Shown here one piece after another: positions 55,175-59,884 of a stretch of 59,884 bases of DNA (within the stretch, counting starts at the first letter, position 1; every line of letters begins with the position of its first letter). Origin of the DNA: Nitrospira sp. Lineage in GTDB: Bacteria; Nitrospirota; Nitrospiria; Nitrospirales; Nitrospiraceae. The notes beneath the pieces were generated by a model. That model did no database searches, had not been told where the DNA came from, and saw only the letters and a program-made list of their open reading frames with translations. A program made the position numbers and the translations under genes. The stretch is taken from positions 384,661 to 444,544 of the forward strand of contig SWDO01000001.1 of NCBI GenBank assembly GCA_005116895.1. The letters run 5' to 3'.

Positions 55175-55618
55175 TTACAGGTCGACTTCCCGTCCAATCA
55201 GGGCAATCGCCTTTCCACGATGCGCATTCATGTCGCGAACATTATTCGGTACTCGAGAGGCTTCTTCAGGCCAGCCTGTGACTCCCATATCGCTGACCCC
55301 CTGAAATTTGGCGCCTTCTTCCATCAGCATCATCGGGCAATGAACTTCGCCGATCAGAATCGCAGTTTTGAGGAGCTGGATTTTCCCAGTTGCCGTCACC
55401 GTGGCTTTGATGCGTCCACTGCTGATCAATGAATCGGCGTGGATGGCTCCCTTCACAACTCCATCTTCCCCGACAATTACTTGCCCCTTCGTGTACACAT
55501 CTCCTTCGAGTCGCCCGTCGATCCGCACCGTACCATCGACTTTGATTTCCCCTTTGAGCTCAACACCTTTTGCCAACAGCGTAATATTGCCATCATCGAC
55601 AGACCCGGTCTTTTTCAT
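55175..55618 (-). CDS. Bactofilin
   Basis: 147 residues from the ATG at 55618, supported by AGAGGAG upstream. The central DUF583 domain (about 12-110) shows the right-handed beta-helix repeat: LLAKGVELKGEIKVDGTVRIDGRLEGDVYTKGQVIVGEDGVVKGAIHADSLISSGRIKATVTATGKIQLLKTA, with Gly/hydrophobic alternation. Bactofilins polymerise without nucleotide and shape cells or anchor wall enzymes. It lies 100 bases after the PBP1B gene on the same strand, so a wall-synthesis link is plausible. The C-terminal 35 residues are divergent and may bind partners. Confidence 0.93.
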   Translation of the reverse strand: MKKTGSVDDGNITLLAKGVELKGEIKVDGTVRIDGRLEGDVYTKGQVIVGEDGVVKGAIHADSLISSGRIKATVTATGKIQLLKTAILIGEVHCPMMLMEEGAKFQGVSDMGVTGWPEEASRVPNNVRDMNAHRGKAIALIGREVDL

Positions 55619-55718
55619 GGGGGCTCCTCTCAACAGACCAACCTTCCCCAAGGGTACCCGAGGACCAGGGATACGCCTAACAGTTTGTCGAATCCAGCAC
55701 CCAGGTACGCGCTCCACC

Positions 55719-58031
55719 TTATTGCGATACACCAAACGTCTGCTTCATCCGTTCCCAGAGCCCGCCTCCATGCACTTCGCAATAGACCGTCGGTTCGGTC
55801 CCGGAGATGAAGAACTCAACTCGCTTCTCCGGACATTGCGACGTCGCGAGTTGTCCGCTTTTGGGATCAATCTTCCGCTGAACAACCCCAACGGGCGCCT
55901 CAAAATCAGGAGAATCACGTGGAATGAGCCGAAGCGCCAACTCGCTCCATATCGGAAGGGCGGCCTGGGCGCCGGTCAACTTCAGGGCGCGTTCATCGTC
56001 AAAACCAACCCACACACCGATCGCCATATCCGGGGTATAGCCGATGAACCAGGCGTCTCGATACCCATCGGTTGTCCCAGTTTTGCCTGCCACTGGGCCG
56101 TGTACTCCCAACACTCTGGCTTTGGCCCCAGTACCATGGTCCACCACCCCTTTCAACAACGACGTCACGAGAAATGTCCCTTGTGGACTTGCCGCCTGAC
56201 GCCGATCGAGTGGGGGACTCCAGATGGTCTCACCTCCCTCACGCACCATGTTGGACAGCGCGACCGGATGAATGACCACGCCTCCATTGGCAAGCCCGGC
56301 GTAGGCGGACGTGATCTGAAGCAACGAGACTGAAGAACTCCCCAACGCCAGGGACAAATCGTCCGCCACCGGTGTCGTGACTCCGAATGCGTGCAGCAGA
56401 CTCGTGAGCGCCGTCATCCCAGTTCGATGTGCCGTCCGAACGGCGGGAACGTTCAAGGACTGCTCAAGTGCCGTTCGGACCGTCACCGGCCCTCGATACT
56501 GCCGATCATAATTCTGAGGTGACCAGGACCCTGTGCCGGATTCCAAGGTCACCGGCTCATCCACTAGTAATGATGCCGGAGTCAGTCCGGTCGTGCCTTG
56601 GTCACGGGCTGCCTCAAATCCGGCCAGGTATACGAACGGCTTGAAAAGAGACCCAGCCGATCGATGCGCTTGCACCGCACGGTTGAATTGACTCAGCTGA
56701 TAGTTACGACCGCCGACCATTGCACGCACGTGACCGGTCTTGACATCCAGGACAACCGCCGCCCCCTGAAGCGGAGGCTCGACTCCAGCCAGGGCCGGAT
56801 AGCTCTTTTCGAGTTTCGCCAATCCTTCGTGCAACGCCCGTGCAACGATTCGCTGTGCCCTGGGATCAAGCGTTGAATAAATTCGCGCGCCATCCGGTAT
56901 GTCCAGTCCTGTCCCCTGCTCAATTTCTCTGAGCAGATGATCGACAAAGTACGGCGCATCGGTGAGGACATCCTGATTCAGCATGACCTTCACCGGCCGG
57001 TTCATGGCCTCGGCCACGGCGTCCTCCGTCAAGATCCCCTCTTCCTTCAATCGGCGAAGCACCACATTGCGGCGCCTCGTGGCATCCTCCACGTTTTTGA
57101 CAGGGGAATAGGCATTGGGCCCCTTGATCAATCCGACAATCAGCGCGATTTCATCGATCGACAAGTCGTCAAGATTCTTGCTGAAGTAGCGATGGGCGGC
57201 TTCCCCCACACCGTAGATCGAAACCGGTCCGGCTTGGCCGAGATAGATCTCGTTGACATAACTCTCTAAAATCTCCTCTTTCCGATACTTGAACTCGAGC
57301 GCCATCGCAGCCATTACTTCCTGGAGTTTCCGCCCAATGGTTCGCTTGGGAGAATAATAGAGATTCTTGGCCAATTGTTGGGTGAGCGTACTGCCTCCCT
57401 GCACAAGGGCGCCGCGAGTCATGTCGATCCAAAACGCTCGAGCAATCGCGATGGGATCAACCCCGAAATGAGAGAAAAATCGACGATCCTCGACGGTCAG
57501 CAGCGTCTTGATCAGAGTAGGAGGGACACGGTCCAGAGGAATCCATTCCCGGACCTGCCTGGAGCCGGAGCGCATCCCACTGATCAAGACCGGTTCGAGC
57601 GAGACCAACGAAAGCGGGTGCCCATCGGATACGGACAACACCTCAGTGACGAAACCATCGGCCAATTTCAGACGGACCGATCGTGCAGGCAGTCGGGCCT
57701 CCTCCTGAGCATGGAGAAAGATCTCAATGGAGTCCTTGGTCGCACAGTACTCACCGGCAACCCGCGGTGCCGCAGTGGCCGGCTTGTACTCCAACCGTTG
57801 CAAGTGGTCGAGCAATCCTGAATCGGCAGCGTGGAGTCCCGGCGTCAAAAAAAACGGGGCACCGTAGATCAGCAGCGGTGGATGCTCATCGCTTTTGGGA
57901 AGCGCCAAACTAGTTGAAAGAAAAGCGCCATATCCTGCCACGAGAGCGAACGCCACTCCACAGACAATCAGGAATGGTAGGAGGAGCCGCCTCGCCAACG
58001 AAACGGACCGATCTGATGTTTGAATCGACAT
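55719..58031 (-). CDS. mrcB: Penicillin-binding protein 1B (class A, transglycosylase/transpeptidase)
   Basis: 770 residues. N-terminal membrane anchor (about 14-36). A UvrB-domain-2-like (UB2H) region (about 55-140) is the PBP1B-specific part. GT51: catalytic Glu in LTVEDRRFFSHFGVDP (near 187) and QGGSTLTQQLAKNLYYSPKRT. Transpeptidase: SxxK motif in AGSLFKPFVYLAGF, SLN in LEQSLNVPAVR, and KTG in GPVAGKTGTTDGYRDAWFIGYTP. It makes and crosslinks peptidoglycan. Followed on the same strand by bactofilin. All catalytic motifs are intact. Name is by domain set; PBP1A is less likely. Confidence 0.95.
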   Translation of the reverse strand: MSIQTSDRSVSLARRLLLPFLIVCGVAFALVAGYGAFLSTSLALPKSDEHPPLLIYGAPFFLTPGLHAADSGLLDHLQRLEYKPATAAPRVAGEYCATKDSIEIFLHAQEEARLPARSVRLKLADGFVTEVLSVSDGHPLSLVSLEPVLISGMRSGSRQVREWIPLDRVPPTLIKTLLTVEDRRFFSHFGVDPIAIARAFWIDMTRGALVQGGSTLTQQLAKNLYYSPKRTIGRKLQEVMAAMALEFKYRKEEILESYVNEIYLGQAGPVSIYGVGEAAHRYFSKNLDDLSIDEIALIVGLIKGPNAYSPVKNVEDATRRRNVVLRRLKEEGILTEDAVAEAMNRPVKVMLNQDVLTDAPYFVDHLLREIEQGTGLDIPDGARIYSTLDPRAQRIVARALHEGLAKLEKSYPALAGVEPPLQGAAVVLDVKTGHVRAMVGGRNYQLSQFNRAVQAHRSAGSLFKPFVYLAGFEAARDQGTTGLTPASLLVDEPVTLESGTGSWSPQNYDRQYRGPVTVRTALEQSLNVPAVRTAHRTGMTALTSLLHAFGVTTPVADDLSLALGSSSVSLLQITSAYAGLANGGVVIHPVALSNMVREGGETIWSPPLDRRQAASPQGTFLVTSLLKGVVDHGTGAKARVLGVHGPVAGKTGTTDGYRDAWFIGYTPDMAIGVWVGFDDERALKLTGAQAALPIWSELALRLIPRDSPDFEAPVGVVQRKIDPKSGQLATSQCPEKRVEFFISGTEPTVYCEVHGGGLWERMKQTFGVSQ

Positions 58032-58249
58032 AGTCTCAGCATGCCCTGTGTATTCAGACGAGAAACATTGTGGAACAGATTACCAAATTCAGGGAATTTA
58101 CGTGGAAGAACTTGTGCTACGTCGAAAAGGGCAAGACCGTCCTGAAGCCTTGTGGAATCTGCGCACATATGGCCGGCTTAAGAGGTACCGTCCCTGACAG
58201 ACTGATCCCCGGATGATGAGAGCGGGTCCAGATCGTTCTGATCGGCTGG

Positions 58250-59251
58250 TTAGGGCTTGGGGTCAGGCGGAATTCCGAGGTCGAGCAAATGTTTCAGCCC
58301 TTTGAATTCGGTGTTTTCCGCTTGCTGATCCTGTTCGGCCTCTTTCTTCCGACGTTCCCACTCACTGCGGCTACCCCCTAACACCGGCAGAGGATCGAAG
58401 TGTCGCCAGGCCGGCATGGTCGCCATGAAACTCGCCAGCAGAGTGCCGCTACGGAGAGCCCACGCGATGAAACCGGCCGACAAGGTGGTCCCCGTCAGAG
58501 CGGCGATCCGCACCGTCATCACATGCTGCTCTTGGGACACGCCCATCGCCTGCTCCAACGAGGCCGTCATTTCATCGAGCTTGGAGAATAGGAGATCGCT
58601 CACCGATTGAGATTTCTCGGCTGGTTCAGATTCTGGCGTTGGAGTTGATTCTCCGAGCAGACCGGCCAAGAGCAGCCGTCTGGCTTCATCGATCCAGGGG
58701 AAGAGCACCGAATCCTTAGCCTCATCGATCGTTGCTCTCGGTTCCTCAGGCCTGATCACCACCAGGCGCTCCGTCGGCGATGGCAGAACGGTTGCCGGAT
58801 GAGATTCCGCTGGCGCAGAGTGTGAATCTGGCAATGCCGGAGCCTGAGGGAGTGCGTCTGTTGGTGGCTCGGCTGGACGCGATGGACTTGAAGGAAGCGG
58901 CCCTGGACCAGTCGGACTCGGCGGAGTAGGTGACAACAACACTGGCGGCACGATCGGAGCCGGCGGCAGAGGGACGCTTTCGGCCATATCGGTTACGGTG
59001 ACTTGAATGGTCTGTGTCGTGCTCGCCCCCTGACTGTCGGTTACTTGCACCTGCACGACATAGACGTTATCGCCATTCGCGTCGGTGGCCGCTTCAAAAT
59101 TGGGCGGCGCGGTAAAGTTCAACGCCCCAGTGACAGTATTGATGGTGAAGCGTGCCTGATCTGTTCCCCCACTGATGTTGTAGGTGAGGGCTTGCGCCGG
59201 CAGATCCACATCCGCCCCGGTCACAATCGTGACGGCACTGACATTTTCCAC
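58250..59251 (-). CDS. C-terminal part of a large cadherin-repeat surface protein (frameshifted from 59221)
   Basis: 333 residues from an internal GTG; I believe it is the 3' end of a bigger gene (see 59221-59884). First about 80 residues are one cadherin-like repeat: MENVSAVTIVTGADVDLPAQALTYNISGG with LNFTAPPNFEAATDANGDNVYVVQVQVTD. Then a Pro/Ser-rich linker (about 92-175), an acidic helix (ATIDEAKDSVLFPWIDEA), a coiled-coil-like stretch, one hydrophobic segment (about 248-268, IAALTGTTLSAGFIAWALRSG) and a charged end. The membrane segment would anchor a long surface or periplasmic fibre. Low complexity makes family choice uncertain; an RTX/VCBS adhesin tail is the closest type. Confidence 0.65.
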   Translation of the reverse strand: MENVSAVTIVTGADVDLPAQALTYNISGGTDQARFTINTVTGALNFTAPPNFEAATDANGDNVYVVQVQVTDSQGASTTQTIQVTVTDMAESVPLPPAPIVPPVLLSPTPPSPTGPGPLPSSPSRPAEPPTDALPQAPALPDSHSAPAESHPATVLPSPTERLVVIRPEEPRATIDEAKDSVLFPWIDEARRLLLAGLLGESTPTPESEPAEKSQSVSDLLFSKLDEMTASLEQAMGVSQEQHVMTVRIAALTGTTLSAGFIAWALRSGTLLASFMATMPAWRHFDPLPVLGGSRSEWERRKKEAEQDQQAENTEFKGLKHLLDLGIPPDPKP

Positions 59252-59884
59252 AATGTTAATCGCGGGGTCTCGGTCACGCCCCCGCTCGTGATGGTGTAGG
59301 TAAAGCTGTCGGTGCCGGTGAAGTTGGCCGTCGGCGTATAGGTCACGGTCCCGTTCGCCAGGAACGTCACGCTCCCGTTCGCCCCTTGCGTCACGCTCGT
59401 CAGCACCGGCGTGCCTTCAAAGCTATCTGCGGTCGCGCCGTTCGTCCCCGTCAGCACGTTCGCACTGATCGCCGTATCCTCGTTTGTCGTGAGGCTGTCG
59501 TTGGTCAAATCCACGACCGGCGTCACGGTCACGCTGATCACTTGGGTGCTGCTATTGCCCGCATCGTCGGTGATGGTCACGGTGAAGCTGTCGCTGCCGT
59601 TCCAGTCCGCATTCGGGGTATAGCTCCACAGCCCAGTGGCCGGATCGATGCTCGCGCTCCCGTTCGTGGCATTGGCGCTCACGCTAAACACCGTGCCGTC
59701 GCTCAACCCGTCGCTGTCGGTCGCGGTCAGCATGCCGGTGAGGGTCGTATCTTCATTGCCGGTCCCGCTCGTGCCGCCGGTGATACTCGTGGGATCGTTC
59801 ACGGCGGTGACGGTCACGGTCACCGTCGCGGTCTCGGTCACGCCCCCGCTCGTGATGGTGTAGGTAAAGCTGTCGGTGCCGGTG
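59221..59884 (-). CDS. Repeat region of a large surface adhesin-like protein (partial, runs off right edge)
   Basis: About 220 residues open to the right edge. Tandem cadherin/VCBS-type repeats: TVTVTAVNDPTSITGGTSGTGNEDTTLTG, LWSYTPNADWNGSDSFTVTITDDAGN and TVTYTPTANFTGTDSFTYTITSGGVTET, each a beta-sandwich of the Tandem-95/Ig-like kind found in Ca2+-dependent giant adhesins. The frame ends TPRLTLWKMSVPSRL at 59221, soon after GGVTET where the next repeat should run on in the frame used by 58250-59251. So the two parts are probably one gene broken by a frameshift or a repeat-collapse error near 59265-59270. Confidence 0.7.
   Translation of the reverse strand, partial: TGTDSFTYTITSGGVTETATVTVTVTAVNDPTSITGGTSGTGNEDTTLTGMLTATDSDGLSDGTVFSVSANATNGSASIDPATGLWSYTPNADWNGSDSFTVTITDDAGNSSTQVISVTVTPVVDLTNDSLTTNEDTAISANVLTGTNGATADSFEGTPVLTSVTQGANGSVTFLANGTVTYTPTANFTGTDSFTYTITSGGVTETPRLTLWKMSVPSRL
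59266..59320 (-). repeat. Direct repeat copy A within the adhesin gene
   Basis: At least 55 bases identical to 59830-59884. The offset is 564 bases (188 codons, in frame), so it is one unit of a tandem or higher-order repeat. The frameshift lies just at its left end. Confidence 0.9.
59830..59884 (-). repeat. Direct repeat copy B within the adhesin gene (continues past the edge)
   Basis: Identical to copy A over all 55 bases available before the window ends, 564 bases apart. The identity almost certainly extends beyond the edge; such near-perfect repeats are prone to assembly collapse. Confidence 0.9.

Noticed and set aside
55368..56333. Plus-strand frame across bactofilin and PBP1B
   Set aside because: Antisense to two genes with full catalytic or structural motifs.

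Overview
This window most resembles a chromosomal stretch of a nitrite-oxidising or related bacterium of the genus Nitrospira (Nitrospirota). That is inference, not proof. It rests on a large cytochrome bd-like/cytochrome bc cluster rich in c-type cytochromes, a free-standing ethylbenzene-dehydrogenase-type (NXR-gamma-like) heme protein, a hopanoid locus, MEP-pathway genes, and Gram-negative envelope genes (BamD, Omp85, Mla, PBP1B). Nearly all proteins read as ordinary chromosomal genes; mobile DNA is limited to an IS630-type transposase fragment at the left edge.

Layout. 1-2543: transposase 5' part, tRNA-Thr(CGT), and a lipoprotein with a caspase-like fold that lacks its catalytic residues. 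2630-3520: UbiA prenyltransferase. 3517-15252, all on the minus strand: a respiratory cluster with two bd-oxidase-subunit-I-like proteins, cytochrome b, a Rieske protein with an extra N-terminal domain, five c-type cytochromes carrying six CxxCH sites, an EB_dh-type heme protein and a membrane protein of unknown role. 15466-17724: two small unknown proteins and hpnH. 18155-24408: tRNA-Cys(GCA), a GT87-like glycosyltransferase, ispG, dxs and an Omp85-family barrel. 24425-30140: mlaC-D-F-E, hpnG and squalene-hopene cyclase, tightly packed. dxs and ispG (isoprenoid precursors), shc, hpnG and hpnH (hopanoid synthesis) and the Mla/Omp85 genes (lipid movement between membranes) make a plausible make-and-place-hopanoids unit.

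30141-31572 is gene-poor and holds one small membrane protein. 31573-36394: smc and ispH. 36881-38190: an unknown small protein and a PEP-CTERM protein. 38728-41493: an OmpR-type response regulator, then a sensor kinase and a FabH-like synthase that are both cut off tail-to-tail at one point (about 40641), which is either a real rearrangement or an assembly junction. 41616-44094: BamD-like lipoprotein, CcdA and a TlpA/ResA thioredoxin. 44361-46895: metK-ahcY (methyl cycle), followed by a structured spacer and a clear intrinsic terminator. 47081-48171: a C-terminal remnant of indoleamine 2,3-dioxygenase and a degenerate kynurenine-formamidase-like protein. 48430-49002: bolA-glutaredoxin.

49254-53867 is a compact signalling operon: a receiver-only regulator, a histidine kinase with an N-terminal Rossmann domain, a Cache-HAMP-PAS histidine kinase, and a periplasmic c-heme protein overlapping the kinase gene. 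53939-58031: AI-2E-family permease, bactofilin and PBP1B. 58250 to the right edge: the 3' end of a large repeat adhesin-like gene with an apparent frameshift where the repeats end.
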